A stretch of DNA of 40,609 bases from Saprospiraceae bacterium (GCA_028284395.1 JANQRV010000412.1:1-40609), one strand, 5' to 3'; counted from the stretch's first letter, positions 1 through 7,827 are shown. The notes: generated by a model from the letters alone, not told the origin. Numbers and translations: made by a program.

Positions 1-1
1 C

Positions 2-259
2 TACACCCGTTTCAGTAATGCTGAAGCCGATGAAATTATGGAACAGATTCAGGTGACTTCCATTCCTGCTGAAAGGGATAAGCTGTATCACCGGTTGCAA
101 GAAATCTTGGTAGAAGAACAACCCATTATCTTTTATCTTGAACCTTTAAACCGGATTGCTGTACACAAAAGATTTGATGGCGAAATTACTTCTATCCGCC
201 CCGGTTATATGGTCAATAAATTCAAGATCAAGAATGATTTATTGTCGCTCAAGGATTGA
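2..259 (+). CDS. ABC transporter substrate-binding protein (peptide/nickel type), C-terminal fragment
   Basis: This reading frame is open from the left edge and ends at a TGA stop, so only the last 85 or so residues are present. The visible tail has the pattern seen at the C-terminus of SBP_bac_5 (DppA/OppA-type) extracytoplasmic binding proteins: an acidic helix with E-A-D-E-I-M, then R-D-K-L-Y, and an I-L-V-E-E-Q-P-I-I-F segment before a final R-P-G-Y. The role would be capturing oligopeptides or similar solutes and delivering them to the permeases encoded just downstream, 20 bp away on the same strand. The family is inferred from this short tail plus the neighbouring dppB/dppC-like genes; the ligand cannot be told. 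Confidence 0.75.
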   Translation, partial: YTRFSNAEADEIMEQIQVTSIPAERDKLYHRLQEILVEEQPIIFYLEPLNRIAVHKRFDGEITSIRPGYMVNKFKIKNDLLSLKD

Positions 260-279
260 ACTAACAAACCCGTGAATAA

Positions 280-1722
280 ATGATTCGATACGTAGCGATG
301 CGGCTACTTCTTTTTATTCCCACCCTTTTGGTCATTACGCTCTTGGCATTTGCCTTGAGCAAGTTGGCGCCCGGTGATCCTATTCTGATCTTATACGGCG
401 AAGAGTTTGCGGACCAGGGTGGGGGCGATCTGAATCAGGAAGAGCGTATTTACCAATCTACTGCGCATCAATTGGGATTGGACAAGCCTGTTTTTTATTT
501 CGATTTTACTTCAGCGGCTTTTCCCGATACTATGTATCGCATTTTAAATCGCGCCAAACGCAAGGGGTTACGTGATCTATGTGCTCAGTACGGCAACCCC
601 AAAGCCGCTTTGGCTTTTTACAGTGCACTTCGAACGATAGACCAGAAACTTTATCAGGTTCCGGATAGTTTACAAAAGGGCAATTTCCGGGTCATTAACA
701 ATAATATCCGGCAGCTATATAATACATCAAAAGAGTCGGTTGTACTAGCTCGCTTGGAGAACATAAGAAAGGTATTGGGCCCATCCGAACCACTCACTCC
801 GTTTGTAATTGCTGATTTCCATTCGCTCGATCAAAAATATCAGTCCTTATTACAGGACCCCAAACGTTGGAATCTTTATGTTCCTGTAATTAGATGGAAT
901 GGGTTCCAGAATCAATATCATCACTGGCTCTCTAATCTATTAAGAGGAGACTTCGGAAAATCTTACAAGGACGGTCGCCCTGTTGGTGTTAAGATCTGGG
1001 AGGCTTTGATGCGGACCCTATTACTAAATGGGGTAGCCGTTGTACTGGCTTTTGGCATTGCCATTCCGTTGGGAGTCCAAGCGGCTGCACGGAAAGGTTC
1101 ATTGTTTGATCGCTGGGTAACTATTTTACTCTTTGGGCTTTACTCCCTGCCTACTTTCTGGGTCGGCACGCTATTACTCGTTTTTTTTACCACTCCTGAG
1201 TATGGAATGGATTGGTTTCCGACGCTGGGATTAAATAGTTCCCAATTATCACCTGACGCTCCATTTGCCGAACGATTTTGGGATACGGCCTACCATATGG
1301 TATTACCCGTTTTTTGTTTGACCTATGCTTCCCTCGCCTATATTTCACGTCAAATGAGAAATAGTATGGATTTGGAATTGAATAAGTTATATATTTTGAC
1401 GGCTAAAGCGAAGGGCCTAAGCGAAAAGGCGGTAGTTTGGAAACATGCATTTCGCAATGCACTCTTTCCAATCATTACATTGATTGCTTCTATTTTCCCA
1501 TTTCTGTTGGCTGGATCTTTTGTAATCGAATTTATTTTCAATATCAGTGGTATGGGACTCGTGACGATACAGTCAATTTTTGGGCGTGATTGGCCAATGG
1601 TTTTTGGCATTCTGGTACTATCAGCGATTTTTACCATTATCGGGATATTGCTGGCTGATATCATGTATGCTTTAGCCGATCCAAGGATCAAGTACTCACA
1701 GAGCGGAAATCTAAAACAATGA
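280..1722 (+). CDS. ABC transporter permease, DppB/OppB family, with large insertion
   Basis: Inner-membrane permease of a peptide-type ABC importer. The N-terminus (about residues 1-30) has the usual first helix ending in K-L-A-P-G-D-P, a hallmark of DppB/OppB proteins. The C-terminal half carries the ABC permease fold, with the ATPase-contact loop around A-K-A-K-G-L-S and the downstream H-A-F-R-N-A-L motif. At 480 residues it is well above the usual 310-340; the extra length is a hydrophilic block, roughly residues 45-220, between the first helix and the rest, presumably periplasmic. Such inserts occur in Bacteroidota permeases, from general knowledge. The stop overlaps the next permease start (ATGA), indicating translational coupling. 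Confidence 0.9.
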   Translation: MIRYVAMRLLLFIPTLLVITLLAFALSKLAPGDPILILYGEEFADQGGGDLNQEERIYQSTAHQLGLDKPVFYFDFTSAAFPDTMYRILNRAKRKGLRDLCAQYGNPKAALAFYSALRTIDQKLYQVPDSLQKGNFRVINNNIRQLYNTSKESVVLARLENIRKVLGPSEPLTPFVIADFHSLDQKYQSLLQDPKRWNLYVPVIRWNGFQNQYHHWLSNLLRGDFGKSYKDGRPVGVKIWEALMRTLLLNGVAVVLAFGIAIPLGVQAAARKGSLFDRWVTILLFGLYSLPTFWVGTLLLVFFTTPEYGMDWFPTLGLNSSQLSPDAPFAERFWDTAYHMVLPVFCLTYASLAYISRQMRNSMDLELNKLYILTAKAKGLSEKAVVWKHAFRNALFPIITLIASIFPFLLAGSFVIEFIFNISGMGLVTIQSIFGRDWPMVFGILVLSAIFTIIGILLADIMYALADPRIKYSQSGNLKQ

Positions 1723-2996
1723 TATTTGGACAGAAGAGCAAACGAAGAGTAATGGGGCAGGGATCTTCTCTGGCTTGGCAACAATTCCGCAATCGCAGGT
1801 CGGTTAGATGGTCTTTACGAATTTTGGTTTTCCTATTGCTGGTGAGTTTTTTTGCCGATTTTATTGCTAATGATAAGCCACTGTATTGCAAACTGGATGG
1901 TCAGCACCAATTTCCAATCTTACAGGATCTGTTGAGTATCGGCCCTTGGGCAGACGGAATTCAGGGAGGTATTGACCAGGACTGGTATGCGCGCTCGTAC
2001 GAAAGCGTAGTATGGCCAATTATCCCCTATGGTCCCACCACACTTGATTTGGAAAATTCGGGTTATGCCAATCCCTTCGAAAAGCAGCGGGTGCGGTCTA
2101 TCTGGTTTCATCATTGGCTAGGAACCAATCAAATTGGTCATGATTTACTGGCTGGTTTGATCCATGGGACACGAACTGCTCTTTTGATCGGCATATTGGC
2201 CATGTTGATTGCCTCATTTATTGGAATATTGCTTGGGGGGGTGGCCGGTTTTTTTGGTGATGATGACATCAAATTGCCATTGGTTCAAGTCATAACCGCA
2301 GTTTTCGGCATCATTATGGGGTTATTCTGGGGATTTGGCGTCCGCAGCTATGAACTGGAATATGGAAACTGGACGGAACAATTGGTACTTGGAGTAGGGG
2401 TCTTTTTATTGGTGGGATTGGTATTTAATGTGCTGGGCATGTTCCTGGGGCGTTTACCACTTTTATCTTTTCAAGTCACACTGCCCATTGACCTTATCGT
2501 GATGCGGATTATTGAGTTATTCAATGCTATGCCTAATCTCTTACTGCTACTCGCTATTATTTCGATCGTACCAAAGCCTTCCGTATTTACAGTAGTGTTA
2601 ATCATTGGCTTTTTAGGTTGGACGGGAATCGCCCGATTCGTTCGGGCTGAAATTCTTAGAATTCGGAATCTGGAATACATCGAAGCTGGTCGGGCTTTAG
2701 GCTTTAGTCGACGCAGGTTGTTGTTTCGCCATGCTCTACCCAATGCGGTCGGACCGGTTTTGGTAGCGATATCTTTTGGGGTAGCCGGAGCGGTGCTAGC
2801 AGAAGCAACGTTATCTTTTATTGGTATTGGTGTACCTGCAGAGGAAGTCACATGGGGTCGACAACTCTATGAAGCACGTTCTGCCACCAAGGCCTGGTGG
2901 TTGGCCTTTTTTCCAGGATTGGCGATTTTTGTGACGGTCACAATTTTCAACTTACTCGGAGAGGGACTTTCCGAAGCGATGAGAAGAAGTGCCTGA
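1719..2996 (+). CDS. ABC transporter permease, DppC/OppC family, with insertions
   Basis: Second permease of the importer, paired with the DppB-like protein; its ATG overlaps that gene's TGA by four bases. The N-terminal R-N-R-R-S-V-R-W segment followed by one helix is typical of DppC/OppC. The permease contact motif is E-A-G-R-A-L-G-F-S with R-H-A-L-P-N-A. Its 425 residues exceed the usual length of about 290-300: there is an N-terminal periplasmic insert (about residues 45-125) and an extra hydrophobic block (about residues 190-260) that may add two membrane helices. No ATPase gene follows in this window, so the ATP-binding subunits must lie elsewhere. Confidence 0.9.
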   Translation: MIFGQKSKRRVMGQGSSLAWQQFRNRRSVRWSLRILVFLLLVSFFADFIANDKPLYCKLDGQHQFPILQDLLSIGPWADGIQGGIDQDWYARSYESVVWPIIPYGPTTLDLENSGYANPFEKQRVRSIWFHHWLGTNQIGHDLLAGLIHGTRTALLIGILAMLIASFIGILLGGVAGFFGDDDIKLPLVQVITAVFGIIMGLFWGFGVRSYELEYGNWTEQLVLGVGVFLLVGLVFNVLGMFLGRLPLLSFQVTLPIDLIVMRIIELFNAMPNLLLLLAIISIVPKPSVFTVVLIIGFLGWTGIARFVRAEILRIRNLEYIEAGRALGFSRRRLLFRHALPNAVGPVLVAISFGVAGAVLAEATLSFIGIGVPAEEVTWGRQLYEARSATKAWWLAFFPGLAIFVTVTIFNLLGEGLSEAMRRSA

Positions 2997-3000
2997 ACGT

Positions 3001-3210
3001 TTATTTTTTCTTCTTTTTCTTCTTACTGTAAAACTTCTTACCGAAAAGACTGGAGCTACCCCTCGTATTCGGCAATTTTCCATCTTTTCCCATTTTTACA
3101 TGAGCGCTTTCATTGATTAAACAACCGGTGCCAGGATTGCACGAAAAAGACACTAAAACCAGCGTAAATGCTAGGATTAAGACACTGGGGTTCCATATTT
3201 TTTTCTTCAT
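3001..3210 (-). CDS. Small lipoprotein with poly-lysine C-terminus
   Basis: A 69-residue protein with a lipoprotein signal peptide: MKKK start, hydrophobic stretch about residues 9-22, and Cys24 in S-F-S-C as a plausible lipidation site. The mature part has a second Cys (Cys30), the segment N-E-S-A-H-V-K-M and a basic tail ending in S followed by seven lysines. I recall similar short Cys-containing basic lipoproteins in other Bacteroidota, but no function. It is convergent with the permease operon, with only four bases between the stop codons. The lysine tail is encoded by an A-rich tract (T-rich on the plus strand), so its length could vary by slippage. It is taken as a real gene because of the signal peptide and its patterned mature sequence. 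Confidence 0.65.
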   Translation of the reverse strand: MKKKIWNPSVLILAFTLVLVSFSCNPGTGCLINESAHVKMGKDGKLPNTRGSSSLFGKKFYSKKKKKKK

Positions 3211-3285
3211 TTTACTTCTTTTTTTCTAAAAAACGTTTTTTTTAATGAATTTGTACGAAAATTGTTAGATAATTTTGCAAAACCC

Positions 3286-3315
3286 TTGGAAATTCTGGCT
3301 CCTTGTGTATATTTG
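3286..3315 (+). promoter_or_regulatory. Bacteroidota-type promoter upstream of the HU gene
   Basis: TTG at 3286-3288 and TATATTTG at 3308-3315 are separated by 19 bp, matching the Bacteroidota housekeeping consensus (TTTG or TTG, 19-21 bp, TAnnTTTG). Transcription would begin a few bases after 3315, giving a leader of about 65 nt before the HU start codon. Confidence 0.75.
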
Positions 3316-3387
3316 ACGCGGAAATCACACGCAACAAGTCCTTGCACATATTACTGCGATTTTTATTATTAATTTAAACCATCTGAA

Positions 3388-3660
3388 ATGAATAAAGGAG
3401 ATTTAATTAACAAGATTGCTGATGGCGCTAATCTTTCTAAAGCTCAGGCTTCTGATGCTTTGGATTCTGTTCTTGGTAGCATTTCTGGTGCATTGAAGAA
3501 AGGTGACAAAGTTACCTTGATTGGTTTTGGAACGTTTTCTGTTTCCAAACGTGCCGCTCGTACAGGAAGAAATCCACAGACTGGAAAAACCATCCAGATT
3601 GCGGCTAAGCAGGTAATTAAATTTAAAGCAGGAAAAAGTCTTGTAGACTCTGTTAACTAA
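3388..3660 (+). CDS. HU family DNA-binding protein
   Basis: A 90-residue histone-like protein that binds and bends DNA as a dimer and helps compact the nucleoid. The whole family pattern is visible: N-terminal K-G-D-L-I-N-K-I helix, the G-F-G-T-F-S turn before the arm, and the arm signature R-N-P-Q-T-G-K followed by F-K-A-G-K at the C-terminus. Length is exactly that of canonical HU/IHF proteins. It stands alone between its own promoter and a strong intrinsic terminator, as expected for an abundant monocistronic message. HU cannot be separated from IHF with certainty, but the plain 90-residue form favours HU. Confidence 0.97.
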   Translation: MNKGDLINKIADGANLSKAQASDALDSVLGSISGALKKGDKVTLIGFGTFSVSKRAARTGRNPQTGKTIQIAAKQVIKFKAGKSLVDSVN

Positions 3661-3700
3661 TCTAAGAATATTTTTCCTGAATATTTTTATATTTATAAAA

Positions 3701-3741
3701 GGGCAATCCTGATCGAGTTGGGATTGCCCTTTTTCTTTTTT
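3701..3741 (+). terminator. Intrinsic terminator after the HU gene
   Basis: Perfect 9-bp stem GGGCAATCC / GGATTGCCC (3701-3709 and 3721-3729) with an 11-nt loop, followed by a T-rich run from 3730. It lies about 40 nt after the HU stop codon. Confidence 0.92.
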
Positions 3742-3813
3742 AAGAGAACTTTTTTCTTTCCTATTCGTATTTAGAATATGTTCTTCCCTACGACTTAACC
3801 AACCTTGTTACCG

Positions 3814-3826
3814 AGTATTTAATACT
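3814..3826. repeat. Inverted repeat AGTATT-T-AATACT upstream of the PLP enzyme gene
   Basis: Six-base arms around a single central base, ending 13 bp before the start codon at 3840. The same half-sites recur in the palindrome at 5005-5022 on the other side of the gene. It could be a binding site for a regulator, or AT-rich coincidence. Confidence 0.35.
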
Positions 3827-3839
3827 AAATCAGCATTCA

Positions 3840-4985
3840 ATGAAATTCAATACCAAAGTTATCCATGCAGGGATTAATCCCGACCCCTCTACCGGTGCTG
3901 TTATGACGCCCATTTTTCAAACATCTACCTACGTTCAGGAGGCTCCTGGGAAACATCATGGATATGAATACGCAAGAACCCAAAACCCGACTCGTCGCAC
4001 CCTACAAGAAAACCTGGCAGCTTTAGAAAATGGACGGCATTGTATCGCCTTCAGTAGTGGAATGGCGGCCATGGATAATGTTTTAAAATTATTGAGCCCA
4101 GGAGATGAAATTGTATCTACCAATGATCTATACGGCGGCTCTTATAGATTGATGACGAAGGTCTACGAAAAATTCGGAATCAAGTCCCATTTTTTACCAC
4201 TTCAACAACTTGACGCTCTAGAGGAGGCCATCAATGAAAATACCAAATTGATCTGGATCGAAACTCCAACCAATCCGATGTTGAATGTGATCGACATAGA
4301 GGCAGTTTGTACCATTGCTCGAGAGAAGGGTGTATTGACTTGTGTAGACAATACCTTTGCTTCTCCCTATTTGCAAACCCCACTGGATTTAGGAGCAGAT
4401 CTGGTCCTTCATTCTGCTACCAAATACCTGGGCGGTCATTCCGACGTCATTCTCGGAGCAGTCATCGTCAACGATCAAAAGCTTGCCGACCAACTCTATT
4501 TTTTGCAGAATGCGGCCGGGGCTGTACCTGGCCCCCAGGACTGTTTCCTGATATTGAGAGGAATTAAAACATTACATCTACGAGTAGAAAGAGCGTGTGA
4601 AAATGCCAGAAAGATCGGAGATTATCTGAAAACCCATCCAAAGGTCAATAACGTATATTACCCTGGTTACGAAGAACACCCGGGGCATGCTATTGCATCA
4701 CGGCAAATGAGGCATTTCGGAGCAATGATTTCCTTTGATATGCACAATGACGATTATGAACTGGCAAAGACCATTCTTACCAATACCAATTATTTCTTAT
4801 TGGCGGAATCACTTGGAGGGGTGGAATCCTTAGTAGGACACCCTGCTTCCATGACACATGCTTCCATTCCAAGGTCTGAGAGAATGAAGGTTGGGTTGAC
4901 CGACTCTTTGATTAGACTCAGCGTGGGCGTCGAAGATTCGGATGATTTAATTGAGGACTTAGGAGCGGCCTTAGATAAAATTTAA
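3840..4985 (+). CDS. Cystathionine gamma-synthase / gamma-lyase family PLP enzyme
   Basis: A 381-residue enzyme of the Cys/Met metabolism PLP-dependent family (trans-sulfuration). The N-terminus shows the expected T-K-V-I-H-A-G start and the Y-E-Y-A-R-T-Q-N-P-T-R substrate/PLP region. The PLP aspartate lies in V-D-N-T-F-A-S-P-Y, and the Schiff-base lysine is Lys195 in S-A-T-K-Y-L-G-G-H-S-D. The C-terminus has the R-L-S-V-G-V-E-D signature. Synthase (metB, making cystathionine from activated homoserine) and lyase (making cysteine) cannot be separated by eye; the H-S-D-V-I-L-G version of the lysine loop is seen in both. No other methionine or cysteine genes adjoin it. Confidence 0.9.
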   Translation: MKFNTKVIHAGINPDPSTGAVMTPIFQTSTYVQEAPGKHHGYEYARTQNPTRRTLQENLAALENGRHCIAFSSGMAAMDNVLKLLSPGDEIVSTNDLYGGSYRLMTKVYEKFGIKSHFLPLQQLDALEEAINENTKLIWIETPTNPMLNVIDIEAVCTIAREKGVLTCVDNTFASPYLQTPLDLGADLVLHSATKYLGGHSDVILGAVIVNDQKLADQLYFLQNAAGAVPGPQDCFLILRGIKTLHLRVERACENARKIGDYLKTHPKVNNVYYPGYEEHPGHAIASRQMRHFGAMISFDMHNDDYELAKTILTNTNYFLLAESLGGVESLVGHPASMTHASIPRSERMKVGLTDSLIRLSVGVEDSDDLIEDLGAALDKI

Positions 4986-5004
4986 AATAAATTGTTTTAA
5001 ATTT

Positions 5005-5022
5005 AGTATTTTAAAAAATACT
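5005..5022. repeat. Perfect palindrome AGTATTTT-AA-AAAATACT
   Basis: Eight-base arms around AA, 20 bp after the stop of the PLP enzyme gene and 12 bp before the -33 element of the next gene. It could be a weak terminator (though without a following T-run) or an operator. Its outer half-sites AGTATT/AATACT match the inverted repeat at 3814-3826. Confidence 0.35.
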
Positions 5023-5033
5023 CGTTGTTATAG

Positions 5034-5064
5034 TTGTTGTATTAGCAATTTTGTTTTATATTTG
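5034..5064 (+). promoter_or_regulatory. Bacteroidota-type promoter for the glucosaminidase-like gene
   Basis: TTG at 5034-5036 and TATATTTG at 5057-5064 are separated by 20 bp, a close match to the phylum consensus. The expected start site is about 20-25 nt before the ATG at 5094. Confidence 0.7.
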
Positions 5065-5080
5065 TTTTTATAAAACAAAA
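5049..5080. repeat. 11-bp perfect inverted repeat overlapping a promoter
   Basis: TTTTGTTTTAT (5049-5059) and ATAAAACAAAA (5070-5080) are perfect inverted arms around a 10-base spacer. The left arm covers part of the spacer and the first bases of the -7 element; the right arm lies in the transcribed leader. It may be an operator or a leader hairpin. Confidence 0.5.
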
Positions 5081-5093
5081 AATTTAAACAATT

Positions 5094-5825
5094 ATGGCAA
5101 GAAAAGTTACCCGGCTTCTCTCAAAGAATTCTATTGGAATTACAGTGGTTGCTGGTCTAATGTACGTAGCAACCCAGCCAAGTTTCGAGTTAAAGATCAA
5201 TTCATCCGGATCTTCTGAGAAACAATTGGTTAACATTATGGAATCGAATATCATGGAAAGAGAATCTATGATGTCCGAAAAGCTTTCCGCCTCTTTAGAG
5301 AGTATGGAGGAGTTTTGGCAGCGTTCAAAATTCTATCTAAGGAAGGCGGTCGACGATAAGATGGGAAGGAAGGTGCAGATTGGAGAAGTGGATGAAGAGG
5401 GAATTAGCAATTTCGTCAGGAGGTTTCAGAGATTGGCAATCAAAGAACAAACCGAGTTTGGAATTCCGGCATCGGTCATTATCGCACACAGTTTATTACA
5501 AAGTCAGGCAGGTACTGCTATTGCAGCAATTGAAGCAAATAATTTCTTTTCGATCCCCAATACTTCAGATTGGCAGGGGGATACATTACAAATCGATGGA
5601 AATTCATTCCGTAAATACGTCCATCCGAAGACAAGCTTTCGAGATAATAGCTACTTTTTGACCAGTGGAAATTTGTCACATTTAAAAGGATTGGAGTCCA
5701 CTGATTACAAAGCTTGGGCTAAGGGAATTGAACAAAGCAAGATGTTTGCAACAGATGATTATGGTAAAAAAATCATTCGGGTTATCGAAACGCTTGAACT
5801 AGAGAAACTCGACCACATTGAGTAG
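5094..5825 (+). CDS. Membrane-anchored glucosaminidase-domain (GH73-like) protein lacking the catalytic Glu
   Basis: A 243-residue protein with one N-terminal hydrophobic segment (about residues 13-27), a linker, and a GH73/LYZ2-type domain from about residue 105. Family landmarks are visible: F-G-I-P-A-S, then A-G-T, E-A-N-N, F-R-K-Y, S-F-R-D-N-S-Y-F-L and T-D-Y-K-A-W-A-K-G near the end. Active members read I-L-E-S-x-A-G, where Glu is the catalytic acid. Here the site reads L-L-Q-S-Q-A-G, with Gln136 (codon CAA at 5499-5501). The usual N-H-F-G-I-K-C is also altered, to N-F-F-S-I-P-N. It is therefore probably a peptidoglycan-binding or scaffolding pseudoenzyme. It has its own promoter and converges on the SH3 protein gene. 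Confidence 0.82.
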   Translation: MARKVTRLLSKNSIGITVVAGLMYVATQPSFELKINSSGSSEKQLVNIMESNIMERESMMSEKLSASLESMEEFWQRSKFYLRKAVDDKMGRKVQIGEVDEEGISNFVRRFQRLAIKEQTEFGIPASVIIAHSLLQSQAGTAIAAIEANNFFSIPNTSDWQGDTLQIDGNSFRKYVHPKTSFRDNSYFLTSGNLSHLKGLESTDYKAWAKGIEQSKMFATDDYGKKIIRVIETLELEKLDHIE

Positions 5826-5838
5826 ATCAAAGGAATAA

Positions 5839-6417
5839 TTAATTATTCGAGGAAGATGTTGCACCACCTAGTTCTGTTTGGAGTTTCGTTTTGTAATATT
5901 CGACGTAGGCACCATATACCCAACCAATGGTTCCTTCTTCGGTTTGGACCTTAATCCATGGTTCATTGGTTGTTAGGTCCTCTAGGGAGATTTCTTCTTT
6001 GAAATCGGTTACCTCATCCATAAATGTTACTTCGTCAAACAGTTTTAGCCGGGCCAGAATTTTGCCTTTCCGGCTGGGCTTATCGCGCATGTTTAGGTTT
6101 TCCACAGTAACGTACAATGGCGTTATGCGTTCGCTAACCGCAGCAGTTTGTTCAACTAGTTCTTCCGGTTCGATTTCTTTAATTGGTTTGGTTAATTCCT
6201 GATTGATGATCTTAAGTAGGGAATCTTCTTTTTGAGCTTCTATTGCCATTTCCTGATATTTCGTTTTGGTTCTGCTACACTTCGATGCAGCCCAAATTAA
6301 GAAGCTGAAAAAGAAGACCCCAATAATCATTATTTCAAGCTTGGGGAGTACAGAGCTACTTTTTTTAGTCTCTTTTGGCGTATCGTTGTTGGGCGGTTCT
6401 GTGAAATTTGGTTCCAT
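5839..6417 (-). CDS. Single-pass membrane protein with extracytoplasmic SH3 domain
   Basis: A 192-residue protein. About 25 hydrophilic cytoplasmic residues are followed by one membrane helix (about residues 27-46), a charged stretch that may be coiled (about 50-90), and a bacterial SH3 domain from about residue 100. The domain shows V-T-V-E-N-L-N-M-R-D-K-P-S at its start and G-W-V-Y-G-A-Y-V at its end, both SH3b landmarks. Such domains usually bind cell-wall peptides or other ligands. It ends 13 bp from the convergent GH73-like gene, so the two envelope proteins are neighbours but not an operon. The precise role is unknown. Confidence 0.8.
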   Translation of the reverse strand: MEPNFTEPPNNDTPKETKKSSSVLPKLEIMIIGVFFFSFLIWAASKCSRTKTKYQEMAIEAQKEDSLLKIINQELTKPIKEIEPEELVEQTAAVSERITPLYVTVENLNMRDKPSRKGKILARLKLFDEVTFMDEVTDFKEEISLEDLTTNEPWIKVQTEEGTIGWVYGAYVEYYKTKLQTELGGATSSSNN

Positions 6418-6719
6418 ATTTTTCTTTTAAATGTCCTTTATCTTTTCTCTTAGTGGCCAAATAAATCTGTGGTGGCACGTGAACCTCAAATTTAGCTATT
6501 TGGTCCAAAAGTGAACCATAAATTAAACGCATATCATCAATTCAAAATTTTGATCGAGATGCCTCTTGCCTTCACCAAGTGTATTGTTTGTGTAAATAGG
6601 AAAACCCTAGTTGCTTAATTTTTAAGGCCAATCCATCAATTGGTGAATTGAGTGTTTGCACCCAAAATTTAAACCAAATAGTTGAGGCAATCAAGTACTT
6701 CTCTTAAAATGATCAAGAC
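6418..6719. other. Divergent intergenic region, SH3 gene / dprA
   Basis: About 300 bp between two divergently transcribed genes, presumably holding both promoters. On the minus strand a TAAATTTG (-7-like) lies at 6487-6494, about 70 bp before the SH3 protein start, but no good -33 element is at the right distance. I found no TAnnTTTG in front of dprA, no RNA gene and no convincing hairpin. Confidence 0.4.
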
Positions 6720-7826
6720 ATGCAGGAAAACGACGAACAACTCCTCTTTAAAATCGGCGTAAGTTTGATCCCAAAAGTTGGATCAGTGACTGCTAAGAAT
6801 CTTATTGGTTATTGCGGTGGTGCCGAACCTGTATTTAAGGCTTCCAAGAAGCAGTTGTTAGCAATCCCTGGGGTCGGACCGGGCATTGTCGCCGGTATAC
6901 ACAACCCACAGATCTTATTGAGGGCCGAAAAAGAAGTTGAATTTATTCGGAAGGAAAAAATCCGAGCACTTTTCTACCTGGATCAGGCATATCCCATTCG
7001 TCTGAGACATCTTCCGGATAGCCCGATTGTGCTATACCTTAGGGGGAATGTCGACCTCCAGGCGGATCGAACCATCGCGATTGTAGGTACCAGGAAGCCG
7101 ACGATGGAAGGAATCAAAAATTGTGAGCGACTTATTGATGAACTCCAGCAATACCGCCCTTTGATTATTAGCGGTTTGGCCTATGGTGTGGATGTTTCGG
7201 CACACCGGGCTTGCCTTGGTTTATCCATGCCAAATGTCGGGGTAGTGGGGCATGGACTTGATGTAATGTATCCTTTTCTGCACCGGGAGGTTTCCATGAG
7301 AATGGTGGAGAACGGCGGTGTGTTATCCGAGTTCATCAGTGGAACTAAGCCAGATGGGCGGCACTTTCCCATGCGCAATCGGATCATAGCTGGATTGGCC
7401 GATGCGGTGGTTGTGGTAGAAACCGCCAAGAAGGGGGGATCCATTATTACTGCTAACCTAGCCAATGATTATAACCGGGATGTGTTTGCGTTTCCAGGAC
7501 GTGTTTCGGACAAAAGGACGAGTGGATGCAACGATCTGATTAAGTCGCACCGGGCCAATTTAATCGAATCTGCCGATGACGTAGCCTACTTCATGGATTG
7601 GAAGAAAAATGGTGATAGGGCGGGGATCCAAAAAAAGTTATTTGTAGATTTAAATCCACAAGAGAAAAATATTGTTTCTTTGCTTGATTCCGGAAGAGCG
7701 TGGACCATTGATCAACTATCTCATAAGACGGAGTGGAGAGGGAGCGATATTGCCACGCTGCTTTTAAGTCTTGAATTTAAGGGGGTGGTTAAGACCTTAC
7801 CGGGGAAAAGATTTATTTTGATCTAA
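6720..7826 (+). CDS. dprA: DNA-processing protein DprA (Smf)
   Basis: A 368-residue DprA, which binds incoming single-stranded DNA and loads RecA during natural transformation. An N-terminal helix-hairpin-helix-like region (L-L-A-I-P-G-V-G-P-G, about residues 40-55) precedes the Rossmann-like core. Core motifs are A-I-V-G-T-R-K-P, I-S-G-L-A-Y-G-V-D-V-S-A-H, V-G-H-G-L-D, the F-P-M-R-N-R-I-I-A-G-L-A segment, G-G-S-I-I-T-A and F-P-G. A C-terminal winged-helix (about residues 305-368) matches the DprA_WH extension. The usual G-T-x-D-x-Y-P appears as G-H-G-L-D-V-M-Y-P. The next gene begins one base after this stop, so the two are probably co-transcribed. Confidence 0.95.
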   Translation: MQENDEQLLFKIGVSLIPKVGSVTAKNLIGYCGGAEPVFKASKKQLLAIPGVGPGIVAGIHNPQILLRAEKEVEFIRKEKIRALFYLDQAYPIRLRHLPDSPIVLYLRGNVDLQADRTIAIVGTRKPTMEGIKNCERLIDELQQYRPLIISGLAYGVDVSAHRACLGLSMPNVGVVGHGLDVMYPFLHREVSMRMVENGGVLSEFISGTKPDGRHFPMRNRIIAGLADAVVVVETAKKGGSIITANLANDYNRDVFAFPGRVSDKRTSGCNDLIKSHRANLIESADDVAYFMDWKKNGDRAGIQKKLFVDLNPQEKNIVSLLDSGRAWTIDQLSHKTEWRGSDIATLLLSLEFKGVVKTLPGKRFILI

Positions 7827-7827
7827 A

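Noticed and set aside
1350-1784. 144-codon minus-strand frame across the permease junction
   Set aside because: Shadow of the two permease genes; hydrophobic runs simply mirror permease codons.
3742-3839. Riboswitch (SAM type) ahead of the Cys/Met PLP gene
   Set aside because: Fewer than 100 nt are available after the HU terminator, and I see no recognisable SAM-aptamer core.
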